NCBI GenBank assembly: GCA_013396995.1
Contig: VWZP01005256.1
Location: 374,704-438,703 of the forward strand
Direction: 5' to 3'
DNA: 64,000 bases
Source of the DNA: Dicaeum eximium
Taxonomy: Eukaryota > Chordata > Aves > Passeriformes > Dicaeidae
Under the pieces are notes generated by a model, which saw nothing but the letters and a program-made list of their open reading frames with translations, was not told the DNA's origin and did no database searches. The position numbers and the translations under genes are program-made. Below, in pieces: positions 37,612 to 52,100 of the stretch. Each line of letters starts with the position of its first letter. The stretch's first letter is position 1.

Positions 37612-38025
37612 ATCACAGAGCAGGCTGAGTTGGAAGAGACCCTCAAGGATCATCAAGGCCAACTCCTGGCCCTGCACAGCACAGTCCTCAAGAGTCACAC
37701 CCTGTGCCTGAGAGCATTGTCCAAAAGCTTCTTGGGCTCTGTCAGCCTTGGTGCTGTGCCACTGCCCTGGGGAGCTGTTCCAGTGCCCAGCCACCCTCTG
37801 GGGGAACAACCTTGTACTGATATCCAACCTAAACCTCCCCTGACACAACTTCAGGCCACTCTCTCAGGTCCTGTCACTTCAGGCCACAGAGAACAGGTCA
37901 GTGTTTGGCCCTTCTCTTGCACTCCCAAGGAAGTTGTAGATGTGGCTGATGACTTTCCAATGCTCTTCTCTGAGGTTGTTCTTCAGCCATCTTACAAATA
38001 TCATGGCACACGCGCAGTGCTATGA
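37612..38025 (-). mobile_element. CR1-type LINE, 5'-truncated 3' fragment
   Basis: On the plus strand it opens with the characteristic CR1 3'-end wording read in reverse complement (CTGAGTTGGAAGAGACC, AAGGATCATCAAGGCCAACT). The body continues with CR1 phrases such as CCAACCTAAACCTCCCCTGA and GGTCCTGTCACTTCAGG. On the minus strand a short frame (37848 downwards) contains GRFRLDISTRLF and HWNS, matching the extreme C-terminal part of the CR1 reverse-transcriptase ORF. The frame is interrupted and only the last few hundred bases of the element remain. CR1 copies are usually 5'-truncated and lack a poly-A tail, as here. The exact boundary on the high-coordinate side is uncertain. The subfamily resembles those common in Neoaves. 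Confidence 0.88.
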
Positions 38026-38269
38026 TACAGACAAATATCGACACTTCAAATAAAAGTGGAGATGACACTCTTAAACACAACTCCTGCTTAAACACAAACA
38101 GTATTTTCCTAGTTACAGATTCCCTCCACAGTTGGAAGAGTGACAGACAAGTCTGACTTTCCACCCACTGTAATAATCTGGTTGTGACTTCACAGTCCCA
38201 TACAAACGTGTAGGATGCCACAAAGAAATGTCTGATTACAACAGCTACAGCTGTTCAAAGCTGATAGAA

Positions 38270-38420
38270 CATTTAATAGATTATTAATGTGTATGCTCTG
38301 TTTAATTTTCTGCCCTGCTGGCACTAATATTTAATCAGATTTTGGATAAATTTTTCTCTACTAATTGAGTTTACAAAGCCTTGATAATCATGTGCAGCTG
38401 ACAGAAGAATTTCTTTGTTT
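38270..38420. promoter_or_regulatory. Candidate homeodomain-site cluster
   Basis: ATTATTAATG, TTTAATTTTC, ATTTAATCAG, CTAATTGAG and TTGATAATCATG lie within about 150 bases directly beyond the CR1 piece. Dense TAAT cores in unique DNA can mark a developmental enhancer, though AT-rich background gives many by chance. Confidence 0.2.
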
Positions 38421-39519
38421 TTTCAAGTCACCCCTGTTCTCTATATAATATATTCCTAAAGAGAAACATGTTTCTGAAAGGAAATCATAGCCATTTAATA
38501 GATTTTTACTATTTCAGCCAATACAGTCCCTATAGATTTCAATATTTTTACAATAGATTTTATTTATGAGCATTAAAAATCCTTCCTCCTCCCTCCCCGT
38601 TTTGCCTCATATCACCAGCTGTGACCATTTCAGACAGAGACTGTCACTTCAGGTTTATTTTTTGAATCCTCCCCTTTTCAATTGCTCCATCTTTCTGATT
38701 TCTTTTCTTTGAAAGAACTATTAAATTTTAAGTCTATAGAGTTTTTGACTGAGTTCATTAAAACCAAAATAATGGGAAAACTAAGAGAAAGCCACTAGCT
38801 GCATTTTAAAATTATTTTAAAATACACATTCCATTGGAAGTATTATTTAAGGATGCCAGTAACTCTGACAGAAATTGCTGTCTTATGTTGTATGACAATG
38901 CCAACTCTCGATGCCTTGTTTTTTGAGGTAGCATTTCTTCCATCTACATTATTCCTTATATTAAATCTATTTTCCCTCTCTTCTATGGATCCTTAATATG
39001 ATTAAAACCAAATAAATGCAACTAAACTGTACCATTTAATTACAACATTGCCCTGAACCATCCATCACGTGGGAAATCTGCTGCGCACATGATTAAGCAG
39101 CGCCTCTCCTTACAAGCAAGATTCACCCCCTTTTAACTTCAGTGCCTTCAATATAGCCAGGATGAACTAAGCAGAACCAGCTTGATTTTAAGTACACAGT
39201 GACTTAAGAAATCCCATCCTGCAAGTGTCAGCAGTTATTAATGAAGAGTAAATTTCAAAATTAGCCACAGAATGATTTAAAATGCATTTGTTCCTGAAAG
39301 TTCTTCCTCCTCTTTCTCAAATAAAATAGATTAAGAAGGAAATTAAATTCTTCGAGAAATAAATTTTGACTGAAGTGAGAAATCATACTAAGAAGCTAAT
39401 TTAAGGAAGATGAAATTAATTTTGGTGACATTTATTCTATTTAGCAAAAATGGTGACAAAACATATAGTAGCTCTGTTACCATGAGATAAGAGGTTAGTA
39501 ATTTAAGGCTGGGCACAGT

Positions 39520-39740
39520 AGCAGTCTACAATGATTTAATCCTTCTGGTACAACATCCCTTGTGACCTATCATTAAAGGTTTAGAGTAAAACTGACAATT
39601 ATTATTAGCTTGTAATTGGATTTTGGAGATGCAGTATAAAGTTAGGATAATTTAAATGGCTGTTGACATTGGAAAGATTATGTAAACAGTCTGAATCAGC
39701 TGTATTTATCAATTTATTTGGTTGGATAAAAAGCCCCCTC
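39520..39740. promoter_or_regulatory. Candidate conserved non-coding element
   Basis: AT-rich but non-repetitive sequence with TAATTGGATTTTGG, GATTATGTAAAC and TCAATTTATTTGG words, and no homopolymers. Non-coding. Weak evidence from texture only. Confidence 0.2.
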
Positions 39741-42700
39741 GCTTATCACTATTGTTAGAACACAAAATGTGTGCTATTACCACAGTATTCTTTTTCACAT
39801 TAATAGATAAAAGCAAAGAAATAGTAAGAAACTGTCCCCTAGAGGAAATGCAGACTATATTGGCATCTATCAAAATTTTTAACTATACACCTCAATTGAA
39901 GTAGTTGAAAAGCAAATTTTTATAAACGTGCTATTCTTAAAGAGAAATTATCAAATGTGTGTCAAAAACTTTTGAAAAATGAAAATAATATGTTGAGTTA
40001 TTTTTCTATATGGATTGTTAATTATCCATCCTATGTTTTAGAAACTAAGAACAGAATTGAAAACACAGGCATCTTTACAAATTTATTTTAAAAATGGTTC
40101 ACATTATGGCTTTGTACTGTAACTCAGTATGCTGGAAAATCAAGCTTTTTGCAGGGTAAACCACATTTTCTGTGCTTGGTGCAAAAACATGGCAACATCT
40201 AAGCTTTGCTTGCATGCATCAGCACACAGCATCTCAGCCCAGAGCATGAAGCCCCATCAACATTTGATTACCTATCATTCTTTAATAATCACTTGCTTGA
40301 AAAGACACTTAAACATAATTTTAAAAATGTGTTTACTAATGTCTGATACTAAAATACAAACCTCCAGCCTCAGGAGTTGAAAATTTCTCTTTTTCTGATA
40401 TTTTCCTCATCAGTATTTTTCCTTTCCTTTATTCCTTATTACCGGTGCCCTTTACTTCCCACACGAATGTAAAAATAGACCAAAATTTCTATGTGCCATA
40501 AATCATGCCTGTCCTCCAAGCAGCAAGTACATCACATAGGAAATACACTCTGAATAAAACTTTCAAGACCTCAGGATCCAAGGTCCATTTCAGAACATCA
40601 TAGAACAGAAGTCAAATGCATGAATTCACTGTGCAGAAACCTGAAATACTCCTCCAATGGGTATAAAGGAATGAGTGGATGGGTTACACTGGTGACTGTT
40701 AAATAGGGGTGGTGGGGTACAGTGATTTCCATTAAAAAGCCAACATTCACACAGAGTATGTCACCTCTTTTAACAACTTAGCATGACCATATGGGGAAAA
40801 AAAACCTCTATTTTAGAAAGAATTTAAATATCCTAAGATCTGTGCTCAGTCCACCTGAGAATACAATCCATTATACTGATATCTTAATGAGAGAAGAAAA
40901 CAACTCCATTTGAATTCAACTAGATTGTTTTTAAAACTTAATCTTTGTTAATTTGCCATTGTAATCCAATAAAAGAACTCAAAGCTCCACCTGAAAATAG
41001 ACAAATTATCTTCCAAAGTAGGCCAAAATGAGTGATGTCAACATTTTGTTCTGCAAATAAATCTTGGTAAAGCAAACAATTTCCAAAGCACCGTAACTGT
41101 GACAGCATTTTATTTTCTGGTATAAAATTCACATTTGAAGATTTCTTTACCAAATATAGAAAACTAATTTAAAATGATCATGAAACATAATCAACTACTT
41201 TATTTATAAATGCTGATGTTCCACCTTTTAAGGCCTAATTCAGTGAGGATCTAAATACTATGAGTAAAAATTATGTTGGGTGAGTGTATATAAATTTATG
41301 ATGACTCCAAAACATGGAGAAGTTAGAATTCAGGCAACGATGGTTAATAAAGATAGAGATTTTGAACTATTTTGAATTTTTTAGAACAGGTAAAAGGGGA
41401 CAGTTTTTCAGATCCCAATGCTCTGTCTTCTTTACCTACAGAGAAACGGAACACGGGAAGAGCAACATCCTGGAGGATTTGGCAAAGCCAGTGACATGCA
41501 GGTTCAGCCATGAGAATACCTGGCTATCACTTACTACTCATGGCTTATGGTCTTTAGTCATTTAATGCAATCCAGTTAGCAAGCTTTAAATCACTGTGGT
41601 TTCCAGTTACTGTCAAGAGCAGCCACAGAGTAAGTGAAAACATTTAATTAGAACATATCAGTAATTCAGTGACTTCCTCTGAAATACCCGGTCTATATGA
41701 TTTAGCCATTTACAGTTATTCAGAGAGTTAATGATGTTTTCTGAACTTTACATCAGAAAGGACACTCTCCAGGACTGGGGAAAGGAGTGCTGTTATGAGT
41801 CCTGGGCAAAACTCCTCAATTGTGAAATGAGAAGTATCTTTTGCCAATTTTGACAAATCTGCTTTAAAACTTGGAATGTAGTCAGTAACAGCAAAATAAA
41901 TCTCTATGCCTATAACATGCACAGGTAAGTATATTTCGAGATGAAATTACTATGGATAAAGGACTGTCACCACATCTTTTACTTCTATGCCTTCATGTTC
42001 TTGGTGGCACATCCTAGGAGTCAGAAGTTTGGCAGTCAGCAAAAAGATTTAAAAGAAGTGTATATGTAAAATTTAGGGACAGAAGAATATCCATCCAGCT
42101 TGCCAGTCCTGCCTTCCCATTTATCTTTTTTTTCTTGCTTTTCCAATGTATTCCACTCCCACTGGAACCTTATTTCACTAAAACAGGATTTCCCTCAAAT
42201 TTTCTACAGATTCTTCACAATCCTATAATGTTAACACTGAAACCTGCCTTCCTCTTATTTCCTTCCTTCTGGTTAGAAAAATTTCCATGACCCCATGAAA
42301 CTCTAAAATTTGACACCAGTCTTCTTCCCTCCTGATATGAGCCTATAACATTCAGCTGTTTTATCAACAGCACCCTCTTTAGTGCAAAATAAGGGCACAG
42401 ATTTGATGACCAAAATCAAGCAATAGGGATTTTTTTTTTCTTTCTCCTTAGGAAAGGATATATGACCTGTGATATCCTTTAAAACCTCTGTTGGCTTAAG
42501 ACTATCAGGAGTTCAGGGGTAGAATTTAAGTCTTCGTAAATCATTGGCAGCCTTAAATCCCATTTAGTCCCATCTGAAGTGTGCTAAACATAATTGCAGA
42601 AACTAGGAAACACACACTGGGACACTACTAAATCAATCTTAAGAGACCCTTTAAGACATCTTGAAGAAATGTCTCCTATGCTTTATATACTGCTGCCCTT

Positions 42701-43600
42701 CTTGCAGCCTCCACCGGGCATAAGCAATGATACATTTTTAGGGTTATTAAGCATAACATTTCCACAGCAGATCAGCATGAAGTTATTTGGCTGGGGCACA
42801 GGTGTTTCTTTAATTATTTAACATTTGGAAAATTCACTGCGCTTGCTGACCTTCAGATCACACTCCTACTTGTGAGGTTCTGTAGGCTCACACAAAGTAA
42901 CAACATAAGGACACAGGTTGTTTCTGGACTTGATTAAGTGTTTGCTCATGTTGTTTTCCTGTTGCCTTTTATTATGTTTTCAGTGTTTCTGGGAGCAACT
43001 GGCTGCTTCAGTATTCCTGAACAATACATTTAAAGAGATGGTGACTCCAAAGTGGAAAGTTGTGTTAACTATGAACACAGACTGCTGCAAAATTCAGACC
43101 TATTTTACACTGATGACTTGAACAAGATGCAAAAAAAATGCTGCCTGAGGAGATTTATATATTAATCAATAGCTGAGAGCATGATGACAGAACAGTTCAC
43201 AGTGTTTTAATCTCAAAGTGCTGTGGTACAGCTTTAGCTGCTTTCCAGGTAAGAATGGGGCTGGCAAGTACCTGTTCTCAAAATGCTCTAAGCAGATGTT
43301 ATGCTATGATAGCTATGTTCATGTTTCACTAAATCCTAATCAAATATCCAGGGGAAACCACAGCCCAGAGTCAGTTCACAGCTCTATCACTAACTCTCTT
43401 TATGTCACCTCACACTGCCATGAAGGCAGATAAAATACAAATTAAGACTGATCCAGTACAACTTGCACTGTCTTAGAAATGTTCTACAAAAGATATTAGA
43501 CGAGCAATGTGCAACATTTCATATAAACCACCTAATAAAAACTGATCCTGATCAATTAAATGCATCTGAATAAACTGAGCTAAAGCCAGAGAGAAATCCT
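39741..43600. other. Unique AT-rich non-coding DNA
   Basis: No recognisable coding, RNA or mobile sequence. All open frames are under about 85 codons. Confidence 0.6.
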
Positions 43601-43650
43601 CAATAACAACAACACCCCAAACAAACAAACCCAAATAAAACCCCCCCAAT
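43601..43650. repeat. A/C-rich low-complexity tract
   Basis: AACAAC, (CAAA)n and CCCCCCC words, of the same type as the tracts at 8.3, 12.7, 15.0 and 36.3 kb. Confidence 0.85.
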
Positions 43651-46600
43651 AAATGCAGACCTTGCAGCAGGCAGGCAGCAGATTACCTACACACCATGAA
43701 GTATTCCTTAAGTTACTTACTTTTATAGTTTCATGTACAACAAGATAAAATTTGGCAGAATTCAAGAAGCTCTTCTACCCTTCCCTAAGGTGACATTTTC
43801 CTCCTTTTGAACTTCAACACGTACAGTCTAGAAGGTCTACACTTCAGACACCTTAGGCCAGCCGAGGCACAAAGTCAGAGGACAGCATGTCACCATTAGG
43901 GCTGTGTAAACCTGACAGTAATGGTGACCCTTGGGAAGAAATCCCACATTTTAATGAGAACACACAGCAATGAAAAGGTTCAGGCTGCAGACAACCCAAA
44001 GTAGACTCTTTCTTTCTTCTCAGTTACTAGTTAGACACCAGTACCAAAAAAAGAGTAACCAAAACCCAAGTCAAACAGGCTGATATATTCTGGTGCTAAG
44101 AGCTGTCCCCCTCAGTTTGAAATGGCTGGCAAAGATGTTCATTAACTGTGTACCACTATGCAGTAACACCAAAACAAATAGAGCGTAACAACGAGAGGAA
44201 AGATTTGATGGAGAATAAAGTTACCAAACCTTCCTGTGGCAGCTACAATAGTGAAATAGGCAGCAAAAACGTGCATTATGAACATCCCCTCTAATGTTTT
44301 GCAATAGGAAAAACCACGTAATGCCTTTATTAAACAGCATGAAATCTATTTAACGCTTCTTTGGATGCACTAATTAGGATTTCCATTGTGGGACAGAGTG
44401 ATACAGTACTAAGGGCAAAACGCTTCGCTTAGTTCAGTTCCATGCTACTCCTGCTCACGTAACACAGTGTAAGAGAAGTGAGTACCTTCTGTGAGAGACA
44501 CTAATGAGTTTTTACTACTGTTTTGATCCCAATATTAAAATACATGCACTCTTTTTAATATTAGGAACAAAATATTGACTTGCAGGAACTTAACAGTTAA
44601 GTCAGCCTCTCCTCTGTGGTGTGCTACTTTAAGGGGAAGAAGAATACTTCAGCACACAATTTAGCCTTAACTCTGAAAACTGCAAAGTACTTGCTCAGTT
44701 TTATATCTCCTTGAAGTCTCTACATTCCACAAGCACAGATAAGCTAACTCACACACCTGAGGTTAAAAAACTTCCATAATGTTTTGAAGCTTGCAGCTCC
44801 ACTCTCTCCTTCATGAAGTTTTAAGATAGCAAAAGGGAACTCAAAGTGTCTTCAAACTTTTTTACTATTTTGTCTGCCAAGTAAAGAGAAAAAGCACAAG
44901 TGCAGAAATGCTCAATTTACAGTGGGCCGACACACGTGCAGAAAATAAACCCAAACAATCCTAAACTCAGGTCAGTCTCCTTTAAGCATTCAGTCCCAGA
45001 GAAAAAATGTTCCTTCAAATATGCAAAATTAAGTTGCAAAGCCAGCAGTACTGCCCTGTGGTCATGTTACAAACAGTGATACACACTCCTGGTGACTCTT
45101 CACAGGAAAGCATCTGGTGGAGACTGACTTCACATTCAGAACCAACTACACTGTTTCACAACTAGCTGTGCTCATATTATCTCCAAGTACCTGTTTCTGC
45201 ACACAGCTATACTACACAGAAAAAGAACATTGGTTTCCTCAGCTTTTAGGTGTTTTACTTCTTTGTTGCTTAGGGGGCTCTTTGCTGAAACCAAATCAAT
45301 GGAGCTATTAGTAAATTACTATTATGATAGCTGAGAAAAGTATCAATAAATCGTTCTCTGTATAGAAAATCAATAAGCTCCTCTATGTTCATCTAAATGT
45401 TTATATGTAAGTAAAAACCAAATTTTTTTGTGTAGACTCAAGACTGATAGTATTGGAAATAAAAATAGTACAGAACATTAGATAATATGCCTTTGACTTT
45501 TAGGATTTATTTAGCAACCTGAACCTTAACCTAGAACTCAGTAAAATTCATTTTACCTTCTTATAACCCTTTCCTGGCATACATTCTTCAAATATGTCCT
45601 GAACATTGTCTGGGTGTCAGACATGAACAATAACTCTTTCAGAATCAAGACGATGAGCAAAAAGAAGAGGCTGAAGGATTGATCATGCAAAATTCTCCCC
45701 TGTCCCCAGTACTGTTATGTATTTTTAGGCAAAGTGCCGATTTTCCACGTGATTTTCATGGGAATTCCAAGGTCTACACAAAGTGTACTCACTTTGTTTC
45801 AACTGCGTTGCACTAACTTGACTGCAGAAAAGAGAGGAAAGGCCGGGTCCACACGATCCCTGCTAAAATCAGCAATAGTCAGCTGAGAATCATGTAACTG
45901 TCCATAATGCAAGAATACTGGATTAAGTCAAACTTAGTGAGTAAAATTGTAGGGCAGATGGCTCACAGGGCTCATCCTGGTACCACAGGCAGTACAGGTA
46001 ACCAGCTGGAGCAATGACAGTTTCTGGCTCTTGTCCAAGCGTTTACTGGAAGTGACAGGCTTCCACTTTCATTTCCCAGCATCTTACTTTGTATCACCCA
46101 AAACAGGATCCCAGTCCATTTGTGTTCTGCTGGTACATCCTAACCAGATAATACTGTCCCCTCTCCAGTCCTTTAATTGCCATCAAAATAATCCCCACTC
46201 CTACAGTCCTGCATTTTTCACTTTCCAGGTACCTCCCCACTATGAAAATTGTACCATGTAACTCCCCAGCCTTTTCCCATGCTGTTCTTTCAATATATTC
46301 CCAACCTATGACACTGATCTCCCTGGCTGCCTGCAGCCCTCAGCTCCTCCTTGGCCCTCTGTGCTCTGCCCTGAGCTGGAAGCAGGGGTCCTGGCATCCT
46401 CTAAGCTCTCATTCCAGGTGCTCTGGAACACAGCACAACAGGATGGAGAGGTGCAAGCAGCAGCAGAGGTGGGTCTGTATCCTTTCTGGGGTAAAAGCCC
46501 TCATCAGTGCCTTCCTCCTTACACAGATGTGTCTCCCCACGGGTGATTTTACCAAACATAACCATCTCTGTTTGGACTTAAGCACCTCCCCGCTTACAAT

Positions 46601-49075
46601 TCTATGATTAATATGGTGATAAATGACTTTATGGATAAAAGGGCTTCTATGGCTACAATTAAGTCATCACAGACTTAATCATGAGCTGTCAGACTCTGTC
46701 CAACATGTGAATTAAATCTTTCAAGCATTCACAACCTGAGTCTGGAGACTTTCTGCCTGGACCATTTTACTGCACCACATTTGCCAGACTCCTAGGAGAA
46801 GAATTAGAACAAGATTTAGGCCAAGCAGCACCATAATAACACAAACCTCGTTGTCATCTCTCTATTCTCTCTCTGTGCATAGCAGGTAGAAGAGCTGGGC
46901 TTAAAACAGAGGGAAAAGTGAACTGGTCCCATTACAAAACTGCTATAGAACTAGCAAGAATAAAGACAGACTCTGAAAAGAGTAACAAATACACCTCCTA
47001 CAGTGTGAAAATTCCACCAACCCACATGGCACTAAGCAAACAACTTCAGCTGAACATCTCACCTACAGCAACGGATCCAAGAGAAAAGAAAAATGTCACT
47101 GATCACAAAGAAAGCAGCTCTTGAAAATACAAGCCATCATTACTGACAAGAAATATCATGGCAACAGAAAAGAGTAGCTCATCTTTGTGTATTTCTTTTA
47201 CTCAGTCTCAAATCATATCTCACCAGGCATTTCCATCTGTAATATGAAACTCATTGAAAACTCATTTCATTAGTAAAATACCTTTAAAAATCATGGTTAT
47301 TTTCCTCTTATGCACTAGAAATATATATATTTCAAATAATTCTAAAATACTATAAATATATTCCTATTTAAAAATATAGTATATTAGTTACATAAAAAGT
47401 ATAGATGGCTAAACCAAACACTGATCATTACTTCAACAACAATTTTTATTATTAAATAAAATTGGAATTATCCTTATCAGCTCATTGAACTGGCATTGAA
47501 GTAGATATTTTTTCTCAAAATGTTAACTCTGCTCTGTAATTGCTTTAGCAGTTACACTTTAAGAGCTTAAGGCATCACCTCAGCTACTTCAATGCACCAT
47601 GAGTCAAAAACTCAATCTGCTGACTAAAAGCTTTGATTTTCATGAAATAACTTTTCCAAGAGTAGATGGAGGTGTTGGGAAGTTTTCTGCTCCAGGACTC
47701 GATTTTTGGCCTAAATTAAAGTACTGGAAATGTAATTATCTCACACATCTAATCCTAGGGATTAGGGGGGGCAGGGGAGGGAAATGGCAGAGAAAAGAGA
47801 TGCAAGTGCACTGGTTTTAACATTCAGGAATTCAAAGCCATGATTTTCAAGAGTCTGACTGTTTTGGAGATCACTCTTAGTGAGCTCCCTTGTCAACCCT
47901 AATACAAATACAGATTAGGGGACTGGGGATGTGGGGAGGTTATTTTAACTAAAAAACAACAGTATTGGGAAAATGGTAAATACAGAGTAGTGATAAAAAT
48001 TACACAAAACTTCTAAACATCCATATAAATTCAGTGGTACACACAAGTAAACAAAAGGAGTCTGGAAGGTTTTCTTAGATTACTTTAGTTGCTCCTATCC
48101 CTATTCCCAAACAACAGTATGTAGGAATGTTTCAAAAACCATAGTTTAAATCACAGATATCTGAGACCTTTCTAGAGACTAACACTTCATACTCATTTTT
48201 GTGTATTATCTAAACTGATATAATTTAAGCACTTGTTTATATCTAGCTTTTAAGAAAGGATCTCACAAGATCTGGCTCAATCCTCTGAGCAGCTGAGCTG
48301 GGTGGCTGCAGGGGAAAGATGCGGCACGGAGAACTTTTATTCTGCTCCTGCAGAAGCTGTCAGAACATAACTATCTCCTACACTGTTTTTCTAGCACATG
48401 TTCCTCTAGGAACCTTAAATCAATTGTGAACTGACAGAGAACAGTAAAATGCTGCCTTGCCCCCCTTCCTCTTGCTATTAGAAAGCTGTGGCAGAAGAAG
48501 GAAAGATCCTGCTGCCTGAACATTGACCCCAGCCACTTTACATCAACAAGTGTTCCCATAAAAGGAATTCTCCACTGGCCCTTTACAGCAAAGATTCAAC
48601 TTCTTTTAACAAAGCTGGAGTTATTGAGGAAGGAAGGTCCTTCTCTGTCACAATTTATTTTCACTTATTTGTCACAACCTACCAATTTTCCATTCAAAAC
48701 CTCTCTTCCCATCTGTTGCGTGCACACAAAAATTCTTTCCCTCAGCTTTCTAACTTTAGCCTACCTTGAACAGACTACAAAAGAGGAATGTATTTTCATA
48801 TCACTGGAAGACAGGATAAAGAAATCTGCATCCACAATGTTAGAGACTAGATTTTGAACTGGATTTTGCTCCGTCTGTTTTAAAAGTGAATTGAGTATGG
48901 TGGCGAACTATTGAGAAACAGGAGGGAGGGGGGGAACAACCCACAGCCAGAACCACAAGAAAGACACCCAAAATACTGCCAAGCATGGAAAAAGAAAAAT
49001 TCAACTTGCCAGAAAAAAAATTACTCCTACAAGATAGGGAAACTCAATTAACTAATACATAATACAGACACACTT
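43651..49075. other. Unique non-coding DNA
   Basis: Mostly AT-rich, with a GC-richer patch near 46320-46480 open in overlapping frames but without recognisable domains. A G-rich run at about 47765-47781 (GGGGGGG, GGGG, GGG) might form a quadruplex. No gene is called. Confidence 0.55.
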
Positions 49076-49125
49076 AGAATCATAGAGTAAGCTGAGTTGG
49101 AAGGGACCCTCAAGGATCATCAATC
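49076..49125 (-). mobile_element. Tiny CR1 3'-end remnant
   Basis: About 50 bases, from AGAATCATAGAGTAAGCTGA to AAGGATCATCAA, match the terminal part of a CR1 LINE. They also match the first bases of the larger fragment at 37.6 kb in the same orientation. Nothing of the element remains beyond this point, so it is a very short, old or heavily truncated insertion. Confidence 0.75.
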
Positions 49126-52100
49126 CATATTTGTGCTAACTTTCCACATCTTAAAATGTACCACGTTATCCACACAAAGTCACATGTGACATCAAAGAAA
49201 AGACACTCACTAACTGCTGGGAGGCAGAAGTTGCTTAAATCACCTCGTAGCTCTAACAACCAAGCAGTGAACTTGGTGTCCGTATTTCACCAAACCAGTG
49301 GTTAGTTTCAGGTCCTGTTCAAACCTGAGCATCTCCCCACTGTTTGGAGCACAAAAACGTTTGTGCATCCTCCCAGCTCTTTGAATACAAAATATTTTGG
49401 AATTTATACAAAGGGTTCACAACAGTAAGTACCACAACTATGCATGGGGGTTTGCAAGACCAGTCTTCCAGGCCACACATGCAAACCTAACTCTGTCCAC
49501 ATGTACATGAGGACACAATCCAGATACACGAGAGCACAGTATTTCTCAAATAATAAAATATATGATAGCATTTTTGTTCAATTCATGCTATTTTTTTTGC
49601 TTTGTTTTTAACTCTCAAGCTATATTCTTGTCCATATTAAGAGTGGGCATGGCTTGGCTTGAAAGAACTTCTGGTATCCACAAGCTTAAATACTGGCCTA
49701 GAAATGCAACAGGCTTCTTCTTTATTTAAAACATAAATTTTTTGAGTGTCTACAGGAAAAATCACAAATATATAAATTTATGTTTTAAACCAAGTATAAA
49801 ACATTCTCTGGTGGTTACTGGCACTATCCATCCTGCACGATTTATTCATAAACAGTGTAAGACCAGATAATCCATAGCACTGCAAACAAATGTGGTCTGG
49901 TTTCATTCACATCTTCCATGCAAACAGATGCTTATCATATTTTTCTCAAAAGAAAACAGATGTTCCACTGCTAAAATCCCGGGGATACAGGTTAAAAAAA
50001 AATTGCAATTTACAGTAGGTAATAGTTTGAATATTTACTAGCATTATGTGAAAAACTATGTTTTTAATCAAAAACAAGACCATAAAATTAATAATTGTGA
50101 TTGCCTATCAGTTATGTTTTATTCTTGGCTTGCATCTCCACCAAGGTAATCATTATTTTAATGACAATTATGGAGGGCTGTAAAAAGTACTAGGAAAGTA
50201 TCAAAAAGTACCATCAAAAATAGACTTTAGATTTATGATAACCTGTTTAACACAGAGGTTTTAGAGCAATGACCCAAAACAGTAATGAAAAACTTAGTTT
50301 TGCAGTTTTTATAAGGGTGGCCAAATCATTAAACAAACAATTAGTGCTCACAGCTCTTTTAAGCTCTCTTGGGGACATGAACTTGAACACAGTCCAAAAA
50401 AAGTGACTAAAAATCATTCCTCACTTTTATGGTATCCTTTGTAAACCCCATTTAATAAAATCACATCATTCCAGTTTTGCTCTGAGCAAGCACTTTGTAC
50501 TAATTTACCAGTCTGAGCTGGATAAAGGCCTTGAAATAAAGAGAAAAGAAGTAATTGTCCTTTGAGAGAGCAAAGGCTTTCTAACATGACCACAGCAGAT
50601 GAAGTTGACCTGACAAAGAAAGGGGAAAAATACTTCCTTGCTACAGCATCTCATAACTCTAATGGCAAGGAAGGGGAAAAAAGCAAATGCTATTGCAGCA
50701 GTATCACTGTAGGTAAGTTTTAAGAACCAGGCATGGAACATTACTATCTAAAGCATCTATTCTCTTTTCCTCATGCACACACATAGATAAAGCCGATTAT
50801 ACAGAGAGATCTATGTTTTTAACTGTGTTTCTAACACAGCTATCAAGTACTATCAATACAGGCTATTGCACTTTCTAAATCAGAGGGGCTTCTGCATTTA
50901 CCAATAATGGCAGAGAGGGTAAGTGCTGAAGTGCTTGGTATGTCTGGATTCCTCATAGGAAAGGATAAGTTTTGAGATGAAATACAGATGAGTACAAACA
51001 GGACACTGTCACAGAAAATTGCCAAAACTCCCTCCACTCTCTCCATGCACCTAAGTCCAATAGCAAAAACTATCAAGGCACTGACTGTAAAAACAGCCAA
51101 AGCACATGTGCCTGCTGTATTTCTGATAGGATCTTTTTCCAAGAGATGCACAGGCAATGGAATCTTAACCAATCTGATTTCATCCTAACATTTACTTCCA
51201 GTTTAAGACTTGTATAATAGCCTAAGGAATCACTTTCTTAACTCTTCAGTAATAAAGAATCAAGAAACATAATTTTTTCAATTTCTTTCCATTACATTAT
51301 ATGTCCACATTTAGATCTATCTGGCAAAATCTGAAAACTGACACCAATGTGAGAGTCCCCAGGGATTCACAAATATAATTTCCATGCCACTCTGAAAACC
51401 AAGAAAAAAATGGAAAATGTGAGCTGTTATAAATGTGAGCTAATCTCCTCCAGCCATAACCTAAAATGATCGTCAGCAGCCAGGTATAATCTTCTGGTAT
51501 TTGACAGGGTAAGAAGAGCTTGTCTATCTGAGCCCCAGTGGCTGGTAAGAACGTCAGTGCCTCCTAAAATACTTGCACAAGTAAATTTCTTTGCAACATT
51601 TCAATTCTGCAGCTGCTTGCTTACCTAGGAGAGGAGGAAAAAAAAAAGGCAAGGAGATAGAGTGTAGAATCCTTGAACTCAGCAAGCTTATTTTCAGGGT
51701 TAAAAATAAAGTAGCTACAATATTTTACAGAAGGTCAGTGACACAAGACCAGTAATCATCTCCAGTAAGCTTGCTTTACTGTTCTATTTATGTATCCTGA
51801 AATAACATTGCTTATATATGCAAAAATTAAATCACACCTCATCCAATCCCCAGGAGGGCAAGAGGAAAAAAATCACATTTAAAACTATCACATTTAAAAC
51901 ATTTTTTGATTGGTCCCACTTGCCAATGCACTCTATATCCTAAGCCTTATTGGATGTTGATGGGATTTGAGTTTCCTGTGATAATAAGGTGCTTAGGAAG
52001 TTTTAGTTAAGGATAAAATGCATAGATGATTATTTCAAGATATGCTAAACAAAAAATTAATTAATGTTATACCACTCTTTTTAACTCTGAATTACAGATA

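Noticed and set aside
37576..37848. Minus-strand frame that could be taken for a host gene
   Set aside because: It is the C-terminal tail of a degraded CR1 reverse transcriptase plus antisense tail sequence.
50843..51172. 109-codon minus-strand frame with hydrophobic stretches, resembling a membrane protein
   Set aside because: No start context, splice signals or family match. The plus strand is also open, and AT-rich DNA readily yields hydrophobic chance translations.
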